64,000 nt of DNA, taken from contig NZ_CP014699.1 in NCBI RefSeq assembly GCF_001642085.1, positions 1,364,001-1,428,000 on the forward strand. The letters run 5' to 3'. Shown piece by piece: positions 1-7,388 of this stretch (its first letter is position 1; every line of letters begins with the position of its first letter). Below the pieces are notes generated by a model that ran no database searches, was not told the DNA's origin, and saw only the letters and a list, made by a program, of their open reading frames with translations. The position numbers were made by a program, and so were the translations under genes. Origin of the DNA: Streptococcus pantholopis (GTDB lineage Bacteria > Bacillota > Bacilli > Lactobacillales > Streptococcaceae).

Positions 1-24
1 CTTGCTGTCTTAGTTCAAAATGGC

Positions 25-1044
25 TCATAAGCTACAAGTCCTTTCTATTTTTTGCTTAATATACTGATAAGTTGACGGAGGAACTAGCGGTTCAATCTGA
101 GCAAGTTCACCTTTTCGCCACAGTTCACGGACACGAGACGCACTGATAACTTCACCGTCCTGCGCTATCCTTTCGATAACAATAAGCTCCATAACAGGCG
201 ATAAGACCTTATGCAACTCTTGGTTATAAATAGCTGTAACCGGAGATTTGGGTTCTGTCCCTAAGAAGCGGTGTGTTAAATCCAGAGCCGGAACGATATG
301 CCGTTTAAACAGCTGGGCATCCAAATTAGCTTGTATCCTTGCCACATTCTCTTCTTCTGACAGAAAATAAGATGGAAAGGTTGCTGTTGAGACCATATAA
401 GGACCTGTCTCAACGACTTTTACCTGCTCCAAATGTGCTACACCAGCCTGGACTAAAGCAAAGCGATCCTTAAAAGAAACATCGGACCGGTCCTGAGAAA
501 CAACAAAAAGATAAAGACTGTCCACCGCTTTTACGGCCTGTTCTACCAAATAGAGATGGCCTTTAGTAAACGGGTTGGCATTCATGACAATCGCCCCTTT
601 TGTAGGCCCCAGTATCCTTTTCATCTTTAAGTCAGCAAGATAGCTATCCAAGCCTCTGACGGCTTTTTCCATGAACACCAATTTATTCGGGACTCGTGCC
701 AGTTCTCGAAAGCCCAAATGCTCAAAAGAAAGGCTGGCGTCTGGCTTGGTATAAAGATAGCAGCTCTCAAATGTTTCAAAAATCAAAGATTCTAAATGGG
801 AGACTAAGCTGCTGATAACCGTACCGCCTGTATGAAGTCTGTCAACTGCTACGCACTTAATGACATTGTCAAAAATACTGCCTGTTGCTATCAGTTTATC
901 CCCATCATAGATACCGTACACAGCATCTATAGTGTCTTCCTCACGAATGCCATTTGCTTTTAAGAGATTTAACCAATTTTTTTTCACATTAGGCTGCTGC
1001 TGTACCCACAAACGCTCGACAAGCATACTCATGCTATCCCCCAT
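25..1044 (-). CDS. citC: [citrate (pro-3S)-lyase] ligase
   Basis: Acetate:citrate lyase ligase activates citrate lyase in the cytosol by acetylating the prosthetic group of the carrier subunit CitD at the cost of ATP. The 339-residue protein has the family length. Residues 1–125 look like the GNAT-like N-terminal domain, and the nucleotidyltransferase-like motif NANPFTKGH lies at residues 155–163. The ATG at 1044 is preceded by AGAGGA at good spacing. It is the last gene visible of a leftward operon oadA–oadG-like–BCCP–oadB–citC, and citrate lyase subunit genes (citDEF) probably lie beyond the left edge. The context means citrate is cleaved to acetate and oxaloacetate, which the neighbouring decarboxylase turns into pyruvate. 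Confidence 0.93.
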   Translation of the reverse strand: MGDSMSMLVERLWVQQQPNVKKNWLNLLKANGIREEDTIDAVYGIYDGDKLIATGSIFDNVIKCVAVDRLHTGGTVISSLVSHLESLIFETFESCYLYTKPDASLSFEHLGFRELARVPNKLVFMEKAVRGLDSYLADLKMKRILGPTKGAIVMNANPFTKGHLYLVEQAVKAVDSLYLFVVSQDRSDVSFKDRFALVQAGVAHLEQVKVVETGPYMVSTATFPSYFLSEEENVARIQANLDAQLFKRHIVPALDLTHRFLGTEPKSPVTAIYNQELHKVLSPVMELIVIERIAQDGEVISASRVRELWRKGELAQIEPLVPPSTYQYIKQKIERTCSL

Positions 1045-1082
1045 TCTAATCCTCTAAAACGATACACAGGCTTTTGCATCTA

Positions 1083-2213
1083 TCAGCCGAAGTATTGCAG
1101 CAGAACGCCCGCAGCGACAGCAGATCCAATAACACCCGCTACATTAGGTCCCATAGCATGCATCAGTAAGAAATTTGACGGATCTTCTTCGACACCTACC
1201 CCCTGCACAACGCGTGCCGCCATAGGAACAGCGGATATCCCTGCCGCGCCAATCATTGGATTAATCTTCCCCTTGGTCAGACGGTACATCAGCCGACCCA
1301 TCAGGACCCCTGCTGCTGTACCTGCTGCAAAGGCAATTAAACCAAGCACTATAATTTTTATCGTATCCGGTGACAGCAAAATATCAGCTTCAGCTTTAGC
1401 ACCTACACTGACTCCCAGCAGGATAGTAATAATATACATCAACGAATTAGATAGAGTTTCAGTAATCTTAGGCACCCGCCCCGATTCCTTAATCAGATTG
1501 CCCAGCATCAGCATTCCAATAAGTGGAGCCGAAGATGGTAAAATCAAAACTGTAAAAATGGTAACAACAATTGGAAAGAGAATTTTCTCCTTCTTAGAAA
1601 CAGGACGCAGCTGCTGCATTTTAACCTTGCGCTGTTCCTTAGTCGTTAAAGCTTTAATAATAGGAGGCTGAATAATCGGAACTAAAGCCATATAGGAATA
1701 TGCAGCTAAAGCAATTGTTGACAGCAGATGCGGAGCTAGCTGGCTGGTCGTATAGATCGCTGTCGGACCGTCCGCACCGCCAATAATACCAACAGAAGCA
1801 GCTTCCGGTCCTGTCATGCCCAGCATGATTGACCCCATCAAGGCTATAAAAATGCCAACTTGAGCCGCGCCTCCCAACAATAAGGTCCTGGGATTTGAAA
1901 TCAAAGGACCAAAATCCGTTGTCGCTCCCAAACAAAGGAAAATAAGCGGAGGGTAAATGCCCTTATCCACTCCCTGATAGAGGTAATAAATCAGTCCCCC
2001 GTTCGCACCGTCCACAGGATGATCCATCAGCCCTCCTAAAGGCAGATTAACCAGCAGCATCCCAAAAGCAATCGGAATTAACAGATAAGGTTCATACCCC
2101 TTGGCAATCGCTAAATAAAGAAACAGGCAGGCAATTCCAAGCACAATAACCGTCTTAAAGTCAAGAGCCATAAATCCCGAGGAATCAAACATTTCAATTA
2201 GAGCGTCTAACAT
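1083..2213 (-). CDS. oadB: Sodium-pumping oxaloacetate decarboxylase, beta subunit
   Basis: Integral membrane subunit that decarboxylates carboxybiotin and couples this to sodium export. The 376-residue protein is strongly hydrophobic with about nine or more membrane segments. The conserved GGADGPTAIYTTS stretch at residues 145–157 contains the Asp (D148) that corresponds to the catalytic/sodium-binding aspartate of the family. A glycine- and proline-rich C-terminal region (PMAARVVQG) is also typical. It follows the biotin carrier gene by 16 bp and precedes citC by 38 bp, so it is within the operon. It could equally serve as the beta subunit of a glutaconyl- or methylmalonyl-CoA decarboxylase, but the adjoining oadA and citC favour oxaloacetate. 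Confidence 0.93.
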   Translation of the reverse strand: MLDALIEMFDSSGFMALDFKTVIVLGIACLFLYLAIAKGYEPYLLIPIAFGMLLVNLPLGGLMDHPVDGANGGLIYYLYQGVDKGIYPPLIFLCLGATTDFGPLISNPRTLLLGGAAQVGIFIALMGSIMLGMTGPEAASVGIIGGADGPTAIYTTSQLAPHLLSTIALAAYSYMALVPIIQPPIIKALTTKEQRKVKMQQLRPVSKKEKILFPIVVTIFTVLILPSSAPLIGMLMLGNLIKESGRVPKITETLSNSLMYIITILLGVSVGAKAEADILLSPDTIKIIVLGLIAFAAGTAAGVLMGRLMYRLTKGKINPMIGAAGISAVPMAARVVQGVGVEEDPSNFLLMHAMGPNVAGVIGSAVAAGVLLQYFG

Positions 2214-2229
2214 AAACCCCTCTCCCTCT

Positions 2230-2583
2230 TTATAATGTCATCAGGACTGTACCTGCTTCAACTTGTGTTCCTTTATCAACAAAAATCTGATTCACGACAC
2301 CATCTGCCGAAGCTACTACAGCACTTTCCATCTTCATCGCTTCCAAAATGCAGAGCGTATCTCCTGCTTTAACACTTGCCCCTACCTGAACATTGAGGGA
2401 AATAATCGTTCCCGGCATAGGAGCAGTAACTTCTATTCCTTTGCTGTTGCTGCTTGGATCAGGTGCTTGAGTGTCTGAAGAAGGCGATTCGGACTGACGG
2501 GCTTGATTCAGTTCTTTATCCGAAATTTCTTCTAAAGTCACATCATAGGTCTGACCATTGACTGTAATCTGATATTTTTTCAT
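2230..2583 (-). CDS. Biotin carboxyl carrier protein of the decarboxylase complex
   Basis: Small biotinylated carrier (117 residues) that shuttles CO2 from the alpha subunit to the membrane beta subunit. The biotinyl domain fills residues 48–117 and contains the biotinylation motif EAMKMES with Lys84 as acceptor. Residues 25–48 are a Ser/Pro/Ala-rich flexible linker. In Klebsiella the biotin domain is fused to the C terminus of OadA; here it is a separate gene, as in gcdC-type and other Gram-positive systems. A GGGAG ribosome binding site precedes the ATG, and directly upstream sits a repeat element (2600–2707) that separates it from the oadG-like gene. Confidence 0.93.
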   Translation of the reverse strand: MKKYQITVNGQTYDVTLEEISDKELNQARQSESPSSDTQAPDPSSNSKGIEVTAPMPGTIISLNVQVGASVKAGDTLCILEAMKMESAVVASADGVVNQIFVDKGTQVEAGTVLMTL

Positions 2584-2599
2584 ACAAAACTCCCTTAAT

Positions 2600-2707
2600 T
2601 AAGATACAAAGGCCGTTTAAAAATCCGTATGAAAATAGGGGATGGCAAGTGATGCTGGCATCACGATGACAGCCATCTTTTTCACTAGGATTTTAGGCCG
2701 TGTTCAG
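2600..2707 (-). repeat. Modular intergenic repeat, 108 bp copy in the oad operon
   Basis: Complete copy of the family described in the findings. Its CAAGATAC-type end (here TAAGATACAAAGGCC) is 16 nt upstream of the carrier-protein start codon, and the other end runs into the stop codon of the oadG-like gene. The ends pair as AAAATCC/GGATTTT and GGCC/GGCC, with a second stem TGAAAA/TTTTCA. The core is an inverted repeat: GATGGC and GTGATGC pair with GCATCAC and GCCATC. In the operon transcript this would be a long hairpin between two cistrons. Confidence 0.85.
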
Positions 2708-2998
2708 TTATTTAATTCGTTTAATTGTTGTGATACGATACTTTTTATCTTGCTCATCATTACTAGCAACAGCTAAAGCTGTGAGCGCTGCTACTAATTT
2801 TAATTCTTCGCTGTCAGCTAAGGTCTGCTCTTTTTCTTGAGAAGCCGGCTGGGCTGGCAAAACACTGGCAGCACTCTGTGAATTTTCAATGAATTTAAAT
2901 CCTTCTATTATAAACATCAGACCGACTAATACAACCATAACGACAGTTATCGCAACAACCGAAAGACTTAAAGCTTCCATAATACTAATGTGTTCCAT
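2708..2998 (-). CDS. OadG-like small membrane subunit of the decarboxylase
   Basis: A 96-residue protein with one N-terminal membrane segment (about residues 8–32) and a hydrophilic, Gln/Ala-rich C-terminal half, the layout of OadG/gamma subunits that hold the alpha and beta subunits together. Sequence similarity to OadG is weak by eye, so the call rests on size, topology and its place between oadA and the carrier gene. GAGGAGG precedes the ATG. The stop codon lies at the very edge of the repeat element downstream, so the last residues (TTIKRIK) may have been reshaped by that element. Confidence 0.75.
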   Translation of the reverse strand: MEHISIMEALSLSVVAITVVMVVLVGLMFIIEGFKFIENSQSAASVLPAQPASQEKEQTLADSEELKLVAALTALAVASNDEQDKKYRITTIKRIK

Positions 2999-3140
2999 TG
3001 CCCCTCCTCTTCAATTCATCAAAAATGGCAGCGCCTTTACGACCCAAGAATACGACTTTCTATTATATTAAAGGCCGATGCTTTATGAACCATTTTATTT
3101 CAAATCTATCTGCGTAAAGATCTAGCCAATCCGCAGAACT

Positions 3141-4538
3141 CTACATGACAGCCTGAATTCTAACAATCTTTTCCTCAGGTCGTTTCTGACTGTCCTGCAG
3201 CTGATATTTCTGTTCTAAAAAGTCCTTTCCCAATTGCGGGAACATCGCATAGATCAGCACATCTTCTTCGGAACGTGCCAACCCTTTCAATTCCTGCTTC
3301 ATTTGGTCTAATTCCGGTTCCAGCAAGTCGGCAGGGCGAACAGTAATGACCGGTTCATCCTCAACAATCTTTTGCTTGATACTGTCTTTAATCGGAGCTG
3401 GAGATTTGCCGTATTTACCGCAAACATAATCTTTTATTTCATTTGGAACCATCTTATAGCGTTCGTTGGTTAAAACATTAAAGACTGCCTGTGTCCCAAC
3501 CATTTGGCTGAGGGGCGTTACAAGAGGAGGATAGCCGAGATCTTCCCGTACCCGCGGGACCTCCTTGAGAACTTCTTCGTAAAGATGCTCAGACTTAGCC
3601 TGCTTGAGCTGAGAATAGAGGTTGGACAGCATACCTCCAGGAACTTGATAGATCAAAGTTCTAGGCTCCAAGCCCATCATCTTAGGAGCCAAAACACCTT
3701 CCTCAATATATTTTTCTTTGATAGGTTTAAAATAGTCACTGATAGCTACCAAAACCTCATCATCCAAGTCTACTTTAAATCCCAGTTCTTTTAATACCGT
3801 ACTGAGACTTTCAGTAGCTGGCTGGCTGGTCCCGCCAGCCAGAGGGGAGATAGCCGTGTCGATAATATCTGCTCCAGCTTCGATAGCTGCCATATAGGTC
3901 ATCTCAGATGTCCCGCTAGTTGCATGTGTATGAACTTCTATCGGAAGATCCGTCACTTCTTTCAAAGCAGGAATTAAGTCTTTCGCAGCAGCTGGTGTTA
4001 AAATACCTGCCATATCTTTCACACAAATGGAGTCAGCTCCCAAAGCCGTCATCTCTTGAGTCAGCTGTTTATAATATTCGATGGTATGAACTGGGCTTGT
4101 TGTGTAACAAATCGTCAGCTGGGCATGCTTGCCGTTTTTCTTGACAGCCTTAACGCTAGCCTCTAAATTGCGCACATCATTCAAAGCGTCAAAAATACGA
4201 AATATATCCATACCATTTTGTGCAGCGGACGTGATGAACTGTTCGACTATATCATCAGCATAGTGACGATAGCCAAGAAGATTTTGGCCGCGCAGCAGCA
4301 TTTGCAGTTTCGTGTTCTTCGCTCTTTTTTTAATCGCTCGCAATCGCTCCCAAGGATCTTCATTCAGGTAACGAACACAGGAATCAAATGTGGCTCCTCC
4401 CCAGCACTCCAGAGCATGGTAGCCTGCCTTATCGAGCTGCTCCATGATCGGCAGCATCTCATCAGTCCGTAAACGAGTAGCCATCAAACTTTGATGCGCA
4501 TCGCGCAGCACTGTCTCTGTAAACATGATATGTTTCAC
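3141..4538 (-). CDS. oadA: Oxaloacetate decarboxylase, alpha (carboxyltransferase) subunit
   Basis: Carboxyltransferase that moves the C4 carboxylate of oxaloacetate to biotin and releases pyruvate. The TIM-barrel domain starts with TETVLRDAHQSLMATR, has the metal and catalytic motifs CVKDMAG and EVHTHATSG, and is followed by the conserved carboxylase C-terminal domain. At 465 residues it lacks the biotinyl domain that is fused in Klebsiella OadA, consistent with the separate carrier gene downstream. The start is a GTG at 4538 with AAAGGAGG eight bases upstream; the ATG four codons later is poorly placed. It is the first gene of the operon and stands behind a promoter with two operator-like repeats. 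Confidence 0.94.
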   Translation of the reverse strand: MKHIMFTETVLRDAHQSLMATRLRTDEMLPIMEQLDKAGYHALECWGGATFDSCVRYLNEDPWERLRAIKKRAKNTKLQMLLRGQNLLGYRHYADDIVEQFITSAAQNGMDIFRIFDALNDVRNLEASVKAVKKNGKHAQLTICYTTSPVHTIEYYKQLTQEMTALGADSICVKDMAGILTPAAAKDLIPALKEVTDLPIEVHTHATSGTSEMTYMAAIEAGADIIDTAISPLAGGTSQPATESLSTVLKELGFKVDLDDEVLVAISDYFKPIKEKYIEEGVLAPKMMGLEPRTLIYQVPGGMLSNLYSQLKQAKSEHLYEEVLKEVPRVREDLGYPPLVTPLSQMVGTQAVFNVLTNERYKMVPNEIKDYVCGKYGKSPAPIKDSIKQKIVEDEPVITVRPADLLEPELDQMKQELKGLARSEEDVLIYAMFPQLGKDFLEQKYQLQDSQKRPEEKIVRIQAVM

Positions 4539-4577
4539 ACAGTTATCCTCCTTTACAATGAGTAGGACCCTTATATT

Positions 4578-4635
4578 TTTGGTAGGGCTTACAACCTTAT
4601 ATTATTTGGTTTGGTAGGGCTTACAAACTATTATA
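4578..4635 (-). promoter_or_regulatory. oadA operon promoter with two direct-repeat operators
   Basis: Reading the minus strand, TATAAT (4635–4630) is followed by two exact copies of TTGTAAGCCCTACCAAA, at 4626–4610 and 4594–4578, exactly 32 bp apart (three helical turns). They lie downstream of the -10 box, where a bound protein would block transcription. The sequence resembles a cre (TGTAANCGNTNWCA) with two mismatches. It shares GTAAGCCCT with the palindrome at the pucR promoter (38202–38221). Confidence 0.6.
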
Positions 4636-4649
4636 CAACTTCAACATTC

Positions 4650-4705
4650 AAAAAAAACAGAAAGACACCAAAAAAACACAAAAAACACTTGAAAAACATC
4701 AAAAA
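4650..4705. promoter_or_regulatory. Phased A-tracts upstream of the oadA promoter
   Basis: Five runs of five to eight A residues are centred near 4653, 4673, 4682, 4694 and 4703, so most neighbours are 9–12 bp apart and the first gap is about twice that. Such phasing predicts intrinsic DNA curvature. Relative to the leftward promoter the tracts lie just upstream of the -35 region, where they could act as an UP-like element. From here to 4811 nothing else is recognised. Confidence 0.45.
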
Positions 4706-4811
4706 CAAGTCTTTATCATCTGCTTAAGCACAAAACGGGAATCTGATGCCTTTCATCATTACAAAAAAATGAGAGAATACTCAGTCAGCCTGAATTCCTC
4801 CCACCCTAACA

Positions 4812-5067
4812 CAAGATACAAAGGCCGGTTAAAAATCCGTATGAAAATGACGGTAAGTCCGAAATCTCTGATTTCGCAGACGCACCTCTGCCAAGACGAC
4901 TAAAAGGGTGCGGGCGGCCTCTAGGACGACAAAACCTTCAGACATTTACGGCAAGCGGTAACTAGGTAACGATACAGATTCCCATCCCCTTACTCCCCTT
5001 TTCAAGGTTGGGGCTGAAATCATCTACTGGATGATTTCACTACACAGCGTTTAGGCCGTGTGCAATC
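4812..5067 (-). repeat. Modular intergenic repeat, 256 bp copy
   Basis: Begins with CAAGATACAAAGGCCGG and ends TTTAGGCCGTGTGCAATC, touching the stop codon of the 115-residue gene. It contains one unit of the roughly 104 bp module (GGTAAGTCCGAAATCTCTG onward) and a hairpin GAAATCATC/GATGATTTC. The two ends belong to different stem types (AAATCC at one end, GCGTTT at the other), suggesting recombination between copies. Confidence 0.8.
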
Positions 5068-5068
5068 A

Positions 5069-5416
5069 TTAAGAAACGCCGATATTTCTGTAAATCTTCA
5101 ATGTCAGCATCCCCTCTTTATGTTCGAGAGTTGCCAGATCAATAGCTCTTCCCAGCAAACTGTAATCATGATCTGTCCCATGACCTCCCAGCAGCGCATT
5201 GTAATATTCATCAATCTCCACTTCGCGTTCCGTATTAAGGTCTCTCAGCAGATGCTTAAAATGATTGGGAATATCCGGAGAAGGTGCTGTGATACTCAGT
5301 TCAAATTTATCTTTGTCAAGTTGAAAGGAGACATCGAATTGATAGTATCTATGCTCTAAAAAATAACCTATCAATTCTTTCATAATGCGTGTTGCCTTAT
5401 TTTTTTCACTAATCAT
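5069..5416 (-). CDS. Hypothetical protein paired with DUF1576 gene
   Basis: A 115-residue protein with no signal peptide or membrane segment, so probably cytosolic. The N-terminal stretch KATRIMKELIGYFLEHRYY followed by a beta-rich section (FDVSFQLDKDKFELSIT) faintly resembles the start of a GHKL-type ATPase fold, but no ATP-binding motif is complete. I do not recognise a family. It begins 24 bp after the DUF1576 gene on the same strand and is probably co-transcribed with it. The 3' end abuts a repeat element, and the stop codon is within two bases of the repeat boundary. Confidence 0.7.
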   Translation of the reverse strand: MISEKNKATRIMKELIGYFLEHRYYQFDVSFQLDKDKFELSITAPSPDIPNHFKHLLRDLNTEREVEIDEYYNALLGGHGTDHDYSLLGRAIDLATLEHKEGMLTLKIYRNIGVS

Positions 5417-5440
5417 AGCTATTAGCCTTACCTTTACGTT

Positions 5441-6709
5441 TTATTCTTTTGATTTTTTACGACGAGGCAGGCTTTCCAATATCGGAACCAAAAAGGCTGC
5501 TACAAAACCGCTGGAAAAGCCATTGTTATAAAGGCACAGCCCTAAATGGAGATCAATAACACTCTGTGTTATGTTAAATTGGAGAAATCCTGCTATCATC
5601 CCTACTATTATACCATAATAGCCAGCAAGCGGAGCCAGTGAAGTGCCAAATAAAAAAGATAAAGCAAAGCCAATCGTCCCAAATGATTGATTGGCAAACC
5701 AAGCAGCTAAAATGACCCCAAAAGCAACTGGCAGTGTATTGCGCAGGTGTTTCCCAAAACCAGCAAAACCGATGATAGACATAAGACCGCCTGCAATGGG
5801 GCCATTCAGCTGAACCCTCATCACCAGTAACAAACTCAAGTAGACCATTCCTAAAAGTCCCATGTTAAAAAAGGCAGTCTTTCGTCCGTACTTGATGACA
5901 AAATCATCTGGCAGGCGGCCAACACGGTGATTCAGCTTAATAAATTTCGTTCTAAAGTCCTGAAAATCCAGACCAATCAAAGCTTGACCAAGCATCAGCA
6001 GACAAATAGACAGTATATAGACTAAAATATAGTCGTGGGCTTCAGTACTCAGTACTTGAGCTGTTGGAATTTCAAACTGGAAATAGCGCAGACAGGCATA
6101 GACAAACATACCGATAACTCCAGATGTAAAACCAATATTATAGAGAGTGTAGCCCTGATGGAATTTCAAAAATGCTTCGGCAAGAGGCGGAGTGATAAAG
6201 CCCAAAATTAAGCCTAAAACGATTGCCCCTAATATTGAAATAAGCGACAAACCGTGCGAAAACATAATATAAGACACAGCAGGCGCCATACAGGTTGCAA
6301 ACAGACTGATAGAAGTATAAATTTTGAAAGACTGATGTGACAGTTGGGCATATAAGATGACACCCAAAATAATAGGCAAAATATTTAGCAGATGTGTCCC
6401 AAAAAAAGAATGGCCAACAAAAATGCCTATCGCTGCCATCTGAAAACCGGTCAGATGGGTCAATTGGTTACGAATATTTAAATAATAAGCAATAGCCAGA
6501 TGCAAAGCAGCATTTACAAAAGTTGCAGCTATGCCTGCTACAGCAAAAAAATCATGAATCAGATAGGTTTGCACTGTTAACAGATGAACATAATCCTCCC
6601 ACCAAGTTGTCTTCGCAGGGGTTATCAAACCAAAAATAAAGGTCCCAATGGCTAATAAAAGAAGATTATCTTTTTCCCAATTCAGCTGCCGCAGAAAGCT
6701 TAATCGCAT
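5441..6709 (-). CDS. DUF1576 family membrane protein
   Basis: A 422-residue polytopic membrane protein of roughly eleven to twelve segments. It contains two similar halves: the pattern HSFFGTHLLNILPIILGVIL in the first half recurs as GFGKHLRNTLPVAFGVILAA in the second, and YTLYNIGFTSG recurs as LCLYNNGFSSG. Such inverted or tandem halves suggest a transporter, but no substrate is known for DUF1576. The ATG at 6709 is preceded by a clear AGGAGG. A cre-like site (6792–6805) and a weak TTGCTG/TACTTT promoter lie upstream, suggesting carbon catabolite control and a role in carbon-source uptake or secretion. Confidence 0.85.
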   Translation of the reverse strand: MRLSFLRQLNWEKDNLLLLAIGTFIFGLITPAKTTWWEDYVHLLTVQTYLIHDFFAVAGIAATFVNAALHLAIAYYLNIRNQLTHLTGFQMAAIGIFVGHSFFGTHLLNILPIILGVILYAQLSHQSFKIYTSISLFATCMAPAVSYIMFSHGLSLISILGAIVLGLILGFITPPLAEAFLKFHQGYTLYNIGFTSGVIGMFVYACLRYFQFEIPTAQVLSTEAHDYILVYILSICLLMLGQALIGLDFQDFRTKFIKLNHRVGRLPDDFVIKYGRKTAFFNMGLLGMVYLSLLLVMRVQLNGPIAGGLMSIIGFAGFGKHLRNTLPVAFGVILAAWFANQSFGTIGFALSFLFGTSLAPLAGYYGIIVGMIAGFLQFNITQSVIDLHLGLCLYNNGFSSGFVAAFLVPILESLPRRKKSKE

Positions 6710-6791
6710 CTTCTCAGTCCTCCTTTGCCAAACTTCCTTAATACTAAAGTAACCTAACTGACGATAAACAGCAAGGTTTTTTAGTGTGTTT

Positions 6792-6805
6792 TTTAAGCGC
6801 TTACA
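6792..6805 (-). promoter_or_regulatory. cre-like CcpA site upstream of DUF1576 gene
   Basis: On the minus strand the sequence is TGTAAGCGCTTAAA, one mismatch from TGWAANCGNTNWCA. It lies about 20 bp upstream of a weak -35 box (TTGCTG, 6774–6769) with a TACTTT -10 (6751–6746). The position upstream of the promoter would allow CcpA activation as well as repression. Confidence 0.5.
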
Positions 6806-6936
6806 TAGCTGAATGGTCTTTTTCTGCTTCCCAGTCCTGATTTCGCCCCTTCTTTTTAAGATATCAGTTTAGCCTGTCAGCAGGAGCCAACTTTCCCGTC
6901 TGAATCTATCCTTCAGCCTGCTCAAAAGCAGGTCTG

Positions 6937-6984
6937 ACACTACATTTCGTGTTCAATAGAGATAGCAAACACAATATATTGTGT
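6937..6984 (+). promoter_or_regulatory. Tandem NrdR boxes upstream of nrdHEF
   Basis: Two 16-bp NrdR-type boxes lie 32 bp apart (three helical turns): ACACTACATTTCGTGT at 6937–6952 and ACACAATATATTGTGT at 6969–6984. The second is part of a perfect 18-bp palindrome. This is the classical paired arrangement recognised by the ATP/dATP-sensing repressor NrdR. The rest of 6710–7080 holds the DUF1576 promoter region, an AT-rich nrdH promoter (candidate TTGCTT at 7003 and TATATC at 7025) and no gene. Confidence 0.85.
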
Positions 6985-7080
6985 TTTTTTAAGAGAAATC
7001 TCTTGCTTTTTTTATTTATTTTGTATATCCTAGATACATATGCCTTTTCCAGAAACGGAAATTTTTAGGAGGAATGATTT

Positions 7081-7305
7081 ATGTCTCAAATCACATTGTT
7101 TTCAAAAAATAACTGCATGCAGTGCAAAATGACCAAAAAGTTTTTAGAGCAACATCAAGCGGATTTTACAGAAATTAATATTGATGAACATCCCGAAAAA
7201 ATTGATTATGTCAAAAGTCTTGGTTTCACTGCTGCTCCTGTAATTGAAGCCGGTGATTATGTTTTTTCAGGCTTTCAGCCCAATAAATTAAAAGAAATTA
7301 TTTAA
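7081..7305 (+). CDS. nrdH: Glutaredoxin-like NrdH redoxin
   Basis: Small thioredoxin-fold electron donor (74 residues) that reduces the class Ib ribonucleotide reductase NrdEF. The redox motif is CMQC at residues 12–15, in the NrdH-type arrangement, and the C-terminal FSGFQPNKL matches the NrdH signature that permits reduction by thioredoxin reductase. AGGAGG lies eight bases before the ATG. It is the first gene of nrdHEF, downstream of two NrdR boxes. A strong hairpin after the gene probably lowers read-through to nrdE. Confidence 0.96.
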   Translation: MSQITLFSKNNCMQCKMTKKFLEQHQADFTEINIDEHPEKIDYVKSLGFTAAPVIEAGDYVFSGFQPNKLKEII

Positions 7306-7308
7306 TTT

Positions 7309-7346
7309 TAAGGCTTCATCTCACAAATAATTGGAATGAAGCCTTA
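7309..7346 (+). terminator. Hairpin between nrdH and nrdE (attenuator)
   Basis: Arms TAAGGCTTCAT and ATGAAGCCTTA form an 11-bp stem followed by TTATATG. The T-run is poor, so partial termination or mRNA 3'-end protection of nrdH is more likely than complete termination. Confidence 0.6.
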
Positions 7347-7388
7347 TTATATGTAAAAAGTAATACTATAAAAGGAATTTTAGATAAA

